Positions 54,028 through 62,650 of a stretch of DNA of 64,000 nt are shown one piece after another. The translations under genes were made by a program, and so were the position numbers. Each line of letters begins with the position of its first letter. Position 1 is the stretch's first letter. The stretch is from Saccharibacillus endophyticus (lineage in GTDB: Bacteria; Bacillota; Bacilli; Paenibacillales; Paenibacillaceae), in contig NZ_JAAZWE010000003.1 in NCBI RefSeq assembly GCF_013185185.1, forward strand, positions 558,001 through 622,000, in the 5' to 3' direction. The notes beneath the pieces are model-generated. The model did no database searches. It was not told the origin of the DNA and saw only the letters and a program-made list of their open reading frames with translations.

Positions 54028-54068
54028 AGAAGCCTGGTGCGGCAAACGTCGCATCCGGCTTCTTTTTT
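54028..54068. terminator. Bidirectional terminator
   Basis: AAGAAGCC with TGCG pairs with CGCA and GGCTTCTT; TTTTT follows. It lies between the permease (+) and an unknown gene (-). Confidence 0.85.
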
Positions 54069-54096
54069 TATGCGCGTAAAGCACTCCATGCGTCAT

Positions 54097-54978
54097 TTAC
54101 AGATAGTTACCGAACAGTTCCTTCGCCCGATCCCAATCGACGCCGAGATGCCCGCGCCATCCGGCGTACGGCATCTCAATATCGGAGCGTCCTTGCGTGG
54201 AGTCCAGATTCATGCCTGTTTGAACCATCACTTCGTGGTTGATCCAGCGCTTCGGATCGACAGGCATGGCAGCATTCGGAATCACGCCGACTTCGGCCAA
54301 GGTACTGAGCAGGGCGCGCCGCGTTCCCGAGTTGCCTTTGATGACCTTTTCCGCGCTGAGGCGTTTCTCTAATTTTCCCGGAGTCTCGCCGGCTTGAGCG
54401 CGGGCAACGCCTTCAAGCAAACTTTTGAGTGCCGCCGCATCCTCTTCGGTCGGATGTATTTCCGGCAGTTCGATCCGTTCCGTGAGATCCGCATAGATGC
54501 CTTGGGGAGAATGCCAGTTATATCCGAGCCACAAGGATTCGCGGATATCGGATAGATTATCGTGCGTTCGAGTCGACAGCTCGCTAAAGCCGCAAATCCC
54601 GCATGCCGCGAGTCTTTGCGCCGGATGATAGGGGTGTTCAGGAATAAGCGCGGCGAAATGCAGGTTCATCAAGCCGTTGATTCCGCGCCGATAGCTTCCT
54701 CCTGCCGCAGCCACGAATTCGCCGATCAGACGATCTTTCGATAATCGTTCGTCTTCAATAAGCTTGGTAATCGCAGGGATCAATGCATCATGATTCAACT
54801 GGACGATATCATTGGGGTTCCACTGCAGTTCATTCATAAAGGCCGACTCTTCGGCAGACAGGATTTTAACGTCATAAACCGTCACGCCGCGTTGGCGATC
54901 GTAAGTGCCGTTGTTGTAATGGTAGAGTTTTTTGAACAGGGCAATGCGTTTTTTGTAGGTTTTGAGGATATCGGTCAT
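54097..54978 (-). CDS. Unknown protein with a CxxC pair
   Basis: This 293-residue protein starts MTDILKTYKKRIALFKKLYH with AAAGGAG eight bases before. It is mainly helical. A CGICGF (CxxC) pair near residue 133 may bind a metal or be redox-active, and the C-terminus ends with an aromatic segment, GWRGHLGVDWDRAKELFGNY. I do not recognise the family. It follows endonuclease V on the same strand, so the two may be co-transcribed. Confidence 0.55.
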   Translation of the reverse strand: MTDILKTYKKRIALFKKLYHYNNGTYDRQRGVTVYDVKILSAEESAFMNELQWNPNDIVQLNHDALIPAITKLIEDERLSKDRLIGEFVAAAGGSYRRGINGLMNLHFAALIPEHPYHPAQRLAACGICGFSELSTRTHDNLSDIRESLWLGYNWHSPQGIYADLTERIELPEIHPTEEDAAALKSLLEGVARAQAGETPGKLEKRLSAEKVIKGNSGTRRALLSTLAEVGVIPNAAMPVDPKRWINHEVMVQTGMNLDSTQGRSDIEMPYAGWRGHLGVDWDRAKELFGNYL

Positions 54979-55044
54979 TAGATGAACTCCTTTCGATTTC
55001 GCGTTCCGCACTGCCCGAAGCGCCGATATTCGATTCGAACGCGA

Positions 55045-55728
55045 TCAGCTTATCGGCTTGCCCAGTTCCCGTTTCACGCATTGATCCGCCTGCCGCGTCG
55101 TTTCGGGAAGGCGGTAGCGCTGAGTCAGTTTCAAGATCCATTCGCAAGCGTCTGCCTGGGATAAACGGTGACCCGCGGAGACGTAGACCGGCTTGACGCC
55201 GTTTTGCGTACGCAGGCAGTAACCGATCGTCTCGTCTCCGTCAACCAGCGGCGAAGCCGATCCGCGTTCGCCGTCCGGTTCTTCGTGTTCCCCGATCAGC
55301 CGCGTTTTGCCGCATCCGATCGTCGGTATATCCAGCAGCAGTCCCAGATGGCTGGCCAGCCCGAATCTTCGCGGATGCGCAATGCCCTGCCCGTCGCACA
55401 CGATCAAGTCAGGCGGCGTTTTCAGGCATTTGAACGCTTCCAACAATGGCGGCAATTCGCGAAACGAAAACAGGCCCGGAATATAAGGGAACGAAGGCTT
55501 GCCTTCCGCGGCGGCCGTCTCCACAACCTCCAGCGTCTCCGCATCCAACACCACCACCGCCGCAATCAACCGATCTTCGTTTTTGTCGTAAGCCACATCC
55601 GCCCCCGCGGCCCGCCGAACTTTCCAACCTTGCGGAGTCTCCAACGAGACTTTTCCCGCCCATTCCTCTTGAAGCCGGATCGCTTCCTTTTCGCTCAAAT
55701 TCCAAGCATGCTTCATTACGGATTGCAT
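55045..55728 (-). CDS. nfi: Endonuclease V
   Basis: This 227-residue enzyme nicks DNA or RNA one base after deoxyinosine/inosine. Motifs are AGADVAYD (metal Asp), PSFPYIPGLFSFRELP (the wedge), DLIVCDGQGIAHPRRFGLASH (Asp and catalytic site) and IGCGKTRLIG. GGGAGG precedes the ATG by five bases. It is probably in a short operon with the CxxC protein at 54097. Confidence 0.93.
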   Translation of the reverse strand: MQSVMKHAWNLSEKEAIRLQEEWAGKVSLETPQGWKVRRAAGADVAYDKNEDRLIAAVVVLDAETLEVVETAAAEGKPSFPYIPGLFSFRELPPLLEAFKCLKTPPDLIVCDGQGIAHPRRFGLASHLGLLLDIPTIGCGKTRLIGEHEEPDGERGSASPLVDGDETIGYCLRTQNGVKPVYVSAGHRLSQADACEWILKLTQRYRLPETTRQADQCVKRELGKPIS

Positions 55729-55849
55729 AACGTCCTCCCGTCAACCTGACTTTTTCCTCCCGATTCTTTTCCTTGCCATAGCCTTAACCCATTTATAACA
55801 AACCTGCTAGGCTCATATCAAACCGCACCGAATTTCGCTTCCTAATCTT

Positions 55850-55895
55850 TTTCCTTGTTCAAACAAAAAAGAGACGCCGCTTAGGCGCCCTTTTT
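55850..55895 (-). terminator. Terminator upstream of nfi
   Basis: A compact hairpin GACGCC/GGCGCC, with A and T runs on both sides, lies between nfi and the MFS gene. Confidence 0.6.
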
Positions 55896-55916
55896 AATTC
55901 CCTTAAAAGATCTATT

Positions 55917-55970
55917 TGAGTCGAAGCTATAACGAATTTCTCCCGCAGCGCCCCAAGCTTCCCCTCACGA
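55917..55970. repeat. Fragment of the dispersed inverted repeat, R55
   Basis: GTCGAAGCTATAACGAATTTCTCCCGCAGCGC corresponds to one arm of the element only; the core and the other arm are missing. It runs into the stop of the MFS gene. Confidence 0.55.
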
Positions 55971-57203
55971 ATAGGCCTTTCCTCCCCGCACCCGATTCAA
56001 GTAGATCATCAAGAACACGAACGCCGCCGCGAACGATCCCGTAATGATCCAAATCGGAATCCGAGGGTCGAGCGTATACGCCCAGCCTCCCACGATCCCC
56101 GCCGGAGAAGTCAGCAGAAGGATCACGACGGAGAGCATCGAGAACACTTTGGCCCTTTTTTCGTCGTCGATCGCGTTTTGGACGGCCGCTTCCAGGTACG
56201 GCGAACTGATCATCAAGCCTACGGCCGCAAGCACCGTGCTCAGGCCGATCCAGACCAGATTCGACGTCGGCCAGATCACAAGCATCACGTTCGACAGCAC
56301 CGATAAGGCAAAACCGGCCATCATCGAGCGAGTCTCGCCTTCGGCAGGAATCTTCGGCATGATGAACCATAGGGCGAGCAGCATCACGATAGAGGATACG
56401 GCCGGCACGAGCGAGATCAGCCCGCTGTCCACCTTCAGATAATCGGCCAGATACAGCGAGAGATACGTCGTTTTGAGCGTCATCTGGAAGTTGAACAAGA
56501 TGTAAACGACGAAGATCAACATCAGGCTGCGGCTGGCGAACAGATCGCGGATCGCGCCGCTGTAATCGATCATGCTTTTTTTGAGCCCGAGATCTTTCGT
56601 CTCCTGCATTTTTCGATAGCCCATTTCCGTTTCCTTCGTCGTCACGTGCCGTCCGATAAACTGGAAGGTCATCAGCACCGAACACATCACGTACATGATC
56701 CGAGTTCCGTCCACCAATCCGTAATGATCGACCAGCAAACCGCCGAGCGGCGCGAACAGTCCGCCGACAACGCCGATGATCTGAAGCAGCGTGAACACGT
56801 AGGTCCGGTCCTTTTTCGGCGTGTCTTCCACGATCAAGCAATAGAAGGCCACGTGCGGAACCCGCTGAAGACCGTTAATGAAGGTCGCGATGACGAAGAA
56901 CCAGATATTTTGCGAAAAAGCGAAGATCAGCATCGCTACGCTCCAGCTGAGCACGTCGAAGGTGAGGATGGCGCGTTTGCGTCCCATGCGGTCCGTCAGA
57001 TACCCGCTCATGAACGCCGACATCACCTGCACCATCAGCCCGAGCGTCGTGATCCAGCCGATATTCGTTTCGCTTACGCCGAGCTCGTACATGTACAGCG
57101 TGGCGTAAGTCGCCATCATGCTGTACGGAATCAGGAAAAAAGGTTCGAAAGCGAGGCAGCCCCGGCTGTTGCCGCGAAGTCTCGGGAAAAGCGTTCTTGC
57201 CAT
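55965..57203 (-). CDS. MFS transporter
   Basis: This 412-residue transporter has twelve helices. The DRMGRKRAILTFDVLS loop between helices 2 and 3 matches the MFS A motif (GxLaDrxGrkx), and MYELGVSETNIGWITTL is a typical helix 1-2 part. The substrate is unknown; it looks like a drug-export or sugar-efflux type. GGAGG precedes the ATG. It stands alone, with the partial R repeat at its end. Confidence 0.8.
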   Translation of the reverse strand: MARTLFPRLRGNSRGCLAFEPFFLIPYSMMATYATLYMYELGVSETNIGWITTLGLMVQVMSAFMSGYLTDRMGRKRAILTFDVLSWSVAMLIFAFSQNIWFFVIATFINGLQRVPHVAFYCLIVEDTPKKDRTYVFTLLQIIGVVGGLFAPLGGLLVDHYGLVDGTRIMYVMCSVLMTFQFIGRHVTTKETEMGYRKMQETKDLGLKKSMIDYSGAIRDLFASRSLMLIFVVYILFNFQMTLKTTYLSLYLADYLKVDSGLISLVPAVSSIVMLLALWFIMPKIPAEGETRSMMAGFALSVLSNVMLVIWPTSNLVWIGLSTVLAAVGLMISSPYLEAAVQNAIDDEKRAKVFSMLSVVILLLTSPAGIVGGWAYTLDPRIPIWIITGSFAAAFVFLMIYLNRVRGGKAYS

Positions 57204-57329
57204 GCGGGATTTCCTCCGGTGTCGTCAAATTGAAGTTAAAGCGTTTTCGTTGGCTGCTAAAATATAGGTTACTATAGAAGAAGCTCGGAAAACAACCCTA
57301 TCGAAAAAGAAAATCAGGAGGAAAAAAGG

Positions 57330-57848
57330 ATGGCTGAACGCACCCGATTCATCGAAGTTGTTCCTTACGATTCCGCTTGGCCGGAGGAGTTCGAAAAGAT
57401 CTCCGCTGCCTTAAAGGAATGGATCGGCGACTTATTGATCGGCATCGAGCATGTAGGCAGCACGTCGGTCGAAGGACTGCCGGCCAAGCCGATTATCGAT
57501 CTGGATGCCGTAATGAAAAGCAGGGAAGCGCTGCCCGAAATTATCGAACGCTTGCGCCTGCAAGGATTTGAACATCAAGGCAATCTGGGCGTGGAAGGCA
57601 GGGAAGCTTTTCACCCGACGAGGGACTTGGGCTTTATGAAGTTCCACCTCTATGTCTGCCCGCCGGACGGAAAAGGATATTTGGAGCATATCGCCCTGCG
57701 CGATTATTTGCGGCAGCATGAGGCGGCACGTGACGAATACGCCAAGATCAAGCTGGACCTGGCCGAACGGCATCGAACGGATATTGACGCTTATGTGGAG
57801 GGAAAGACGGCGTTTATTCAGGAGATCCTACAGAAGGCCTGTATCTAA
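57330..57848 (+). CDS. GrpB family nucleotidyltransferase-like protein
   Basis: This 172-residue protein belongs to the GrpB/UPF0157 family: VVPYDSAWPEEFEKI, IGIEHVGSTSVEGLPAKPIIDL, and FHLYVCPPDGKGYLEHIALRDYL. The GSTSVEGL stretch is the nucleotidyltransferase-like helix-turn. It may modify a small molecule or be a dephospho-CoA kinase-like partner; function is unknown. CAGGAGG precedes the ATG. It is convergent with the RNA-repair pair. Confidence 0.88.
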   Translation: MAERTRFIEVVPYDSAWPEEFEKISAALKEWIGDLLIGIEHVGSTSVEGLPAKPIIDLDAVMKSREALPEIIERLRLQGFEHQGNLGVEGREAFHPTRDLGFMKFHLYVCPPDGKGYLEHIALRDYLRQHEAARDEYAKIKLDLAERHRTDIDAYVEGKTAFIQEILQKACI

Positions 57849-57857
57849 GCCGACGAT

Positions 57858-58307
57858 TCATGATCCTTCGTTAGTTATCTCTTCTACGGTAAATGTTCCA
57901 TTCGTCGACCTCACTCGGTACAGCTCATCGAATCCTTCCGCAAAAGAAGGGACGGTGAGTTTTTTCATGACGCTTTGGATTCCGATTTCCCGTACGACGG
58001 ATTTGCCGCTCCGCTGCGCGTTGCGCCGAATGCTTTCCGCATAATCCGGTTCGAAGTAGAAACCGACGACGGAGAAACGGTGTTTTTTGGCTTCTTCGAT
58101 ATAGGTGAACCGATCTTCCGGCAGCGGATTAGTATTATCGACCACAAACGGCTGCTTACTTTCGAGCAAAGCCTGTAACAAAAGCTTTTCCCGATACCTT
58201 GTTTTAAGCATGTCCATATTGAGCCGCAGATGGGTGTCGACATAACGTTCCTTGTAAAAAGTCGATTTGCCGGTAGCCTGGATGCCCATAAATATGATGC
58301 ATTCCAT
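57858..58307 (-). CDS. P-loop kinase (polynucleotide-kinase-like ATPase)
   Basis: This 149-residue protein has Walker A GIQATGKST (residues 8-16) and VVDNTNPLPEDR near the middle, which resembles the lid/acceptor part of PNKP-type 5' kinases. It starts 1 base after the TLP stop, so the two are translated together. Paired with a Thg1-like 3'-5' polymerase, a role in preparing 5' phosphate ends of damaged tRNA is likely. Small size means no phosphatase domain. Confidence 0.75.
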   Translation of the reverse strand: MECIIFMGIQATGKSTFYKERYVDTHLRLNMDMLKTRYREKLLLQALLESKQPFVVDNTNPLPEDRFTYIEEAKKHRFSVVGFYFEPDYAESIRRNAQRSGKSVVREIGIQSVMKKLTVPSFAEGFDELYRVRSTNGTFTVEEITNEGS

Positions 58308-58308
58308 G

Positions 58309-59052
58309 CTACACGCCCTTTTCCCGATCCAGATAGACGAAGCGATTGATATAGTCCCGGTCTTGCGAAAAAACAGGCGTATCTAGATCCGCTTCCCATC
58401 TGCGGCGCACGGCCGTACCTTTCAAGAACTCTTTTTTCACGATGCAGGCGCCGCGTTTTTGCCAAGCGGGAAGATCGTTCCAATTCAGGGCCTTTTCCGA
58501 AAAAAGCTTTTCTTGCAGCGCGCTGCCGTCCAATCCTTGCAGTTCATGATGCGGGAAGTTGGCTTGCGCGACCATGGAGATGCTGTTTTTGGTCGCATCC
58601 ATTTGTCGCCACAGAAAATAATTCGTTACTTCGTCCTGCGGCAGCACCCAAGCACGCGCGTCGAAGGTAGCGAGCGGTCGATCGGGATAGACGTTGCAAA
58701 TCTCTTCATTGAACTTGGCCGTTGCCATGGACGCGGCGACAGAGACGATCTTTTGCAGATTGTTTTCAAACCACGAAGCGGTCGTCAGCTTATCGTAGTT
58801 GGTCAGCAGGATCGAAATTTCGTCGCTTTGATGGTAGGCCAGCTTGCAGCCCATGATGTTTTGCGCGAGGTATTTGCACGTTTCCCAGAATACATGGATC
58901 AGCGGTTCGTCAAAAGGTTTGTTCATGCCTTTGGTGAAGGTGTGAAAATGGCAGCCGTCGATGCGGATCAATACGGGCATGCGGCCGGGCAGGTGATGGC
59001 GGAACGCATTCTCGTAATGTTTCATGCGCGTGCCGAAGTCGTCGATATGCAT
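58309..59052 (-). CDS. Thg1-like 3'-5' polymerase (tRNA repair)
   Basis: This 247-residue member of the Thg1/TLP family adds nucleotides to the 5' end of RNA. Motifs are VLIRIDGCHFHTFTKG (metal-binding Asp), AYHQSDEISILL (second metal site) and WRQMDATKNSISMVAQ, as in Bacillus TLPs that repair 5'-truncated tRNAs. AAAGGAG precedes the ATG. It is the first gene of a coupled pair with the P-loop kinase. Confidence 0.9.
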   Translation of the reverse strand: MHIDDFGTRMKHYENAFRHHLPGRMPVLIRIDGCHFHTFTKGMNKPFDEPLIHVFWETCKYLAQNIMGCKLAYHQSDEISILLTNYDKLTTASWFENNLQKIVSVAASMATAKFNEEICNVYPDRPLATFDARAWVLPQDEVTNYFLWRQMDATKNSISMVAQANFPHHELQGLDGSALQEKLFSEKALNWNDLPAWQKRGACIVKKEFLKGTAVRRRWEADLDTPVFSQDRDYINRFVYLDREKGV

Positions 59053-59089
59053 GATGTGAAAATCTCCTTTGTAGGGAAGGTGTGAAAAA

Positions 59090-59313
59090 ACCGACGATTC
59101 GAATATCGTCGGTTCAGGCTGCTCTCGAAAGTTACTTCGGCGGGGAAGCGAAAAGACTCCGAGAAAAATTCGCTCAAGACGCTGTCTCGCGCAGAAAGCC
59201 TACGGCTTTCCGCGCTCAAAGGCGTCTTTCACTGAATTTTTCTCTCCGTCTTCTCGCTTCCAGCTACGTTGGAGTTTCTCGGCATGTTGAACCGACGATT
59301 CGATATCGTCGGT
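59090..59313 (-). repeat. Dispersed long inverted repeat, copy R59
   Basis: Two hairpins share the stem CCGACGAT/ATCGTCGG, at 59090-59113 (preceded by an A-run) and 59291-59313 (followed by a T-run). The arms contain GGGGAAGCGAAAAGACTCC and GTCTTCTCGCTTCC. The minus-strand core runs GACGCCTTTGAGCGCGG ... CGCGAGACAGCGTC with a short AAAGCC loop. It lies between an M20 gene and the TLP pair, in their orientation. Confidence 0.85.
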
Positions 59314-59352
59314 TTTTTGCGGAAATGCGGATAAGAATAAGAAGAGAAAAAA

Positions 59353-60546
59353 TCAGGCTTCGCCGAGCAGCTTATCGGCTGCGATCGCCAGGAAGGCTTT
59401 GGCGGCGATCAGCAGGGCGCGTTCGTCGATGTCGAAGCGCGGGTGGTGGTGCGGGAAGGCCGTGTCTTCGTTTTCGTTTTGCGAGCCGACGTTGAAGAAG
59501 TTGCCCGGGCGATGTTGGAGATAGTAGGCGAAGTCTTCCGCGCCCATCGAAGCGTCAAGGCCGAACAGGGCCTCTTCGCCGAACTGACGGGCGAAAACGG
59601 CTCGAACTTCTTCGGCTTGCCGCGGCGGGTTGACGAGCGCCGGGTAGCCGTTTACGTAGTCCAGTTCATAGGTGGCATGCTCGGCGAGCGTGATGCCGTG
59701 AACCATGTCGCGGATATCGCGTTCGAGCTGCTTGCGCACGTCCGGATCGAAGCTGCGTACCGTACCTTCGATCTTGGCTTTGTCCGCGATAACGTTGAAC
59801 GCCGATCCGGCTTGGAATACGCCTACGGTTACGACGGCCGAATGCAGCGGGTTGATATGGCGCGCCACGATATGCTGAAGCGAAGTCACGAGCTGGCTGC
59901 CGACGACGATCGCGTCGACGGTCTGGTGCGGCTTCGCGCCGTGTCCGCCTTTGCCTTGTACCGTGATGGCGAACGAATCGACCGCCGCCATCGAAGGGCC
60001 GGACGAGACGGAAAGCTTGCCCAGCGGCATATAACTCGCCAGATGCGCGCCGTACACTTCGTCGATGCCGTCAAGCGCGCCCGCTTCGATCATCGCGATC
60101 GCGCCGCCCGGCAGTTTCTCTTCGGCATGTTGGAAAATGAAGCGCAGGCTTCCGTTCAGCTCGTTTTGGCGATCCGCCAGCACTTTGGCAACGCCGAGCA
60201 GCGTCGAGGTGTGTCCGTCGTGTCCGCAAGCGTGCATCACCCCGGGATTGTTCGATTTATAAGGAACATGGTTCTCTTCTTCGATCGGCAGGGCGTCGAA
60301 GTCGGCGCGGAAAGCGATCGACGGTCCCGGATGCGCGCCTTTCAAATCGGCAAGAATACCGTTACCGCCTACGCCTGTACGCACTTCGTAGCCGAATCCG
60401 GTCAACGTTTCCGCGATAAAGCAGGCCGTATTCGTTTCCTGGAACGACAGCTCCGGGTTAGCGTGCATGTGGCGGCGCCATTCTACGATCTGTTCATATT
60501 CGCCTTCAAGGCGTTCGATCCATTGATCTTTTGTCTGTGCAGTCAT
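59353..60546 (-). CDS. M20 amidohydrolase (N-acyl amino acid hydrolase-like)
   Basis: This 397-residue di-zinc enzyme of the M20D group has RRHMHANPELSFQE, then MHACGHDGHTSTLLG (zinc Cys/His), FQHAEEKLPGGA (catalytic Glu) and GKGGHGAKPHQTVDAI. Relatives hydrolyse hippurate, N-acetyl-diaminopimelate or acylated amino acids. GGGAGG precedes the ATG. It stands alone and has element R59 after it. Confidence 0.88.
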   Translation of the reverse strand: MTAQTKDQWIERLEGEYEQIVEWRRHMHANPELSFQETNTACFIAETLTGFGYEVRTGVGGNGILADLKGAHPGPSIAFRADFDALPIEEENHVPYKSNNPGVMHACGHDGHTSTLLGVAKVLADRQNELNGSLRFIFQHAEEKLPGGAIAMIEAGALDGIDEVYGAHLASYMPLGKLSVSSGPSMAAVDSFAITVQGKGGHGAKPHQTVDAIVVGSQLVTSLQHIVARHINPLHSAVVTVGVFQAGSAFNVIADKAKIEGTVRSFDPDVRKQLERDIRDMVHGITLAEHATYELDYVNGYPALVNPPRQAEEVRAVFARQFGEEALFGLDASMGAEDFAYYLQHRPGNFFNVGSQNENEDTAFPHHHPRFDIDERALLIAAKAFLAIAADKLLGEA

Positions 60547-60779
60547 TTAATCGATCCTCCCGCAATATGTAATAACACCCTTTGTTTTCACATGATCATC
60601 AATATGGTTTTCAAAATATCACTTTCCCGGTAAAGCGTCAAATATGCAAAGCGGCTTAAACTGCGCAAAAAGTAAAGCATGCCGGGCATTTGGCGGCAGT
60701 GAATTTTATTTTCCGAGTTAATGACTGTGAATTGTGAAAACGAGAAGTAACAATCACGACTTTTTTCGACAAAATACTA
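60547..60779. other. Region between M20 and chemoreceptor genes
   Basis: Divergent promoters belong here. I see no gene. Confidence 0.35.
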
Positions 60780-60806
60780 TAAAAATCAGGACAAAAGACC
60801 GATAAT
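60780..60806 (+). promoter_or_regulatory. SigD promoter of the chemoreceptor
   Basis: TAAA (60780-60783), 15 bases, CCGATAAT (60799-60806) closely matches SigD (TAAA-N15-GCCGATAA). Confidence 0.75.
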
Positions 60807-60853
60807 ACAACGGAAGCACTACAATCAAAAATGAACCGGGAAGCAGGAGAACA

Positions 60854-62539
60854 ATGAGAGTCAGAACTAAATTATTCACTGTTATTTTGATGTTGGTTGC
60901 CGTGTTGATCGGTAGCGGCGCCCTGTCTCTGATTGCGATCGATAACAGTATGAAAAGCTCCGCCAAATTGGAAGATAAGCTGGAAACGCAAACGTTCTTG
61001 AAGCAGTTGCAATACCGCATGACCGGGCTTGCCAATGACGAGCGCGGATATTTGCTGGCCGGCGATAAGGAATTTGCGGACGGCATGGAAAAAAAGACGG
61101 AAGAAATCCAAGCTATGCTGGAATCGGAAGCTCTTCGTTTGCAGGGTGATGATTCGGAGTCGCTGCAAAAGATCGGGGCCGAGTTGAGCCGGATGATCGA
61201 TCTGAACGGACAGGTACTGCAGTTCGTCGCAAGCGGACGGCAAGAGCAAGCCGAGCGGCTGCATTTCGGCGAGGAGCGGACGCTCCGCAAGGAGAAGGTC
61301 GATCCGGCCGTAAATGAGTTTGTTGAAAGATTGGATACCGAAGTAGATGCAATGAAGGCAGTGAATGAACGTGAAGCCAAGCGGAATCAGAAGATACTGT
61401 TCGGCGTCGTTTTGGCGGCGGCAGCCGCGGGTCTTGGACTCGGGTTCTGGCTGCTGCGCTCCATCATGCGGCCGCTTACGCTGCTGGAACGCAGAATGAG
61501 CGAGATTGCGGAAGGCGATGCCGATCTGACCAGCCGAATCGAGTGGGATAAAAAAGACGAATTCGGTCACCTGGCAGGCAGTTTCAACCGATTTGTCGGT
61601 TCGCTGCGCGACATGATGGCAAGAGTGGGCGAAGCTTCGGAACATCTGGCTTCGGCGTCCGAGCAGTTCTCCGCCAGTGCCGAACAATCCAAATCGACTT
61701 CGCATCAGGTAGCGGCTGCCATGCAGCAAATCGCGGAGCGTGCGGGAGAGCAGACGCAGACGGTCGGGCAAAGCACGGAATCGGCCAAAGAGACTTTGGA
61801 AAAAATTACGCAGATTGCCGCTTCGACGGCTGAAGTCGCGGCTTTTTCGCGGGATATGAGTCGTCGGGCCGCCGAAGGCGAGCGGGCGATCGTTCAGATC
61901 GATGAGCAGATGAGCGATATCAAATCGGCTGTGGTTGAGGCGGATGAACGGATCGCCCAGCTTGCTGTCCATGCGGAGCGGATTGATGACATCACTTCCC
62001 TCATCAACGAAATTTCCGGGCAGACCAACCTGCTGTCGTTGAATGCTTCCATCGAAGCGGCCCGGGCCGGCGAGGCCGGTCGAGGCTTTACGATCGTGGC
62101 GGGCGAGGTGAAAAAGCTTGCCGAACAATCGGCCGATTCGACGCGCGAAATCAAGGAATTGGTCGCCAGCATTCAGCAAGAAACGCAGGCGGCGATGGAA
62201 AAAATGAACGACGTGAAGACACGCGTGGAAGAAGGCGCAGGCGTGACGCGCCACGGCGCGCAGCAGTTCGGCGGCATTCTGCACGCGATCGGCGAAGTGT
62301 CGGATCGCACGGAGGCGATGGCGGCTTCGACGTCGCAAGTGCACGACGGCTTCGCCGATGTCTCGCGTTCCATGGAGGACGTCAGCTCGGGAACGCAAGA
62401 AATTTCCGGCGGCACGCAGGAAATCGCGGCCGCGACGGAGGAACAACTGGCGGCGGGGGAAGAAATGCTGCACGGGGCTTCGTCGTTGAACAAGCTTGCG
62501 GATGAACTGCGCGTGCTTGTGGGGCGATTCAAGGTTTGA
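60854..62539 (+). CDS. Methyl-accepting chemotaxis protein, 4-helix-bundle sensor
   Basis: This 561-residue membrane receptor has helix 1 at residues 8-28, a 4HB_MCP-type extracellular helical sensor (about 30-178), helix 2 ([20 protein letters not shown]), HAMP, and a signalling hairpin with [26 protein letters not shown] and [12 protein letters not shown]. It links to CheA/CheW for taxis. A SigD promoter precedes it, and AGGAGAAC precedes the ATG. The receptor at 20540 has a different sensor. Confidence 0.9.
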   Translation: MRVRTKLFTVILMLVAVLIGSGALSLIAIDNSMKSSAKLEDKLETQTFLKQLQYRMTGLANDERGYLLAGDKEFADGMEKKTEEIQAMLESEALRLQGDDSESLQKIGAELSRMIDLNGQVLQFVASGRQEQAERLHFGEERTLRKEKVDPAVNEFVERLDTEVDAMKAVNEREAKRNQKILFGVVLAAAAAGLGLGFWLLRSIMRPLTLLERRMSEIAEGDADLTSRIEWDKKDEFGHLAGSFNRFVGSLRDMMARVGEASEHLASASEQFSASAEQSKSTSHQVAAAMQQIAERAGEQTQTVGQSTESAKETLEKITQIAASTAEVAAFSRDMSRRAAEGERAIVQIDEQMSDIKSAVVEADERIAQLAVHAERIDDITSLINEISGQTNLLSLNASIEAARAGEAGRGFTIVAGEVKKLAEQSADSTREIKELVASIQQETQAAMEKMNDVKTRVEEGAGVTRHGAQQFGGILHAIGEVSDRTEAMAASTSQVHDGFADVSRSMEDVSSGTQEISGGTQEIAAATEEQLAAGEEMLHGASSLNKLADELRVLVGRFKV

Positions 62540-62650
62540 ACGAACTTCCTATTCGGGGAGGCGGCTTGGGGCGATGCTGCGGTAGAAATTCGCATCTTCG
62601 CTTCGCCTTGAATAGAAAAATCGCAAATCTTAAACCTGACGAGGTACACG

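Noticed and set aside
59022..59219. Small frame with peptide SRRLSARDSVLSEFF
   Set aside because: A similar peptide occurs at 15088-15300 because both derive from element R. The resemblance reflects the repeat, not a protein family.
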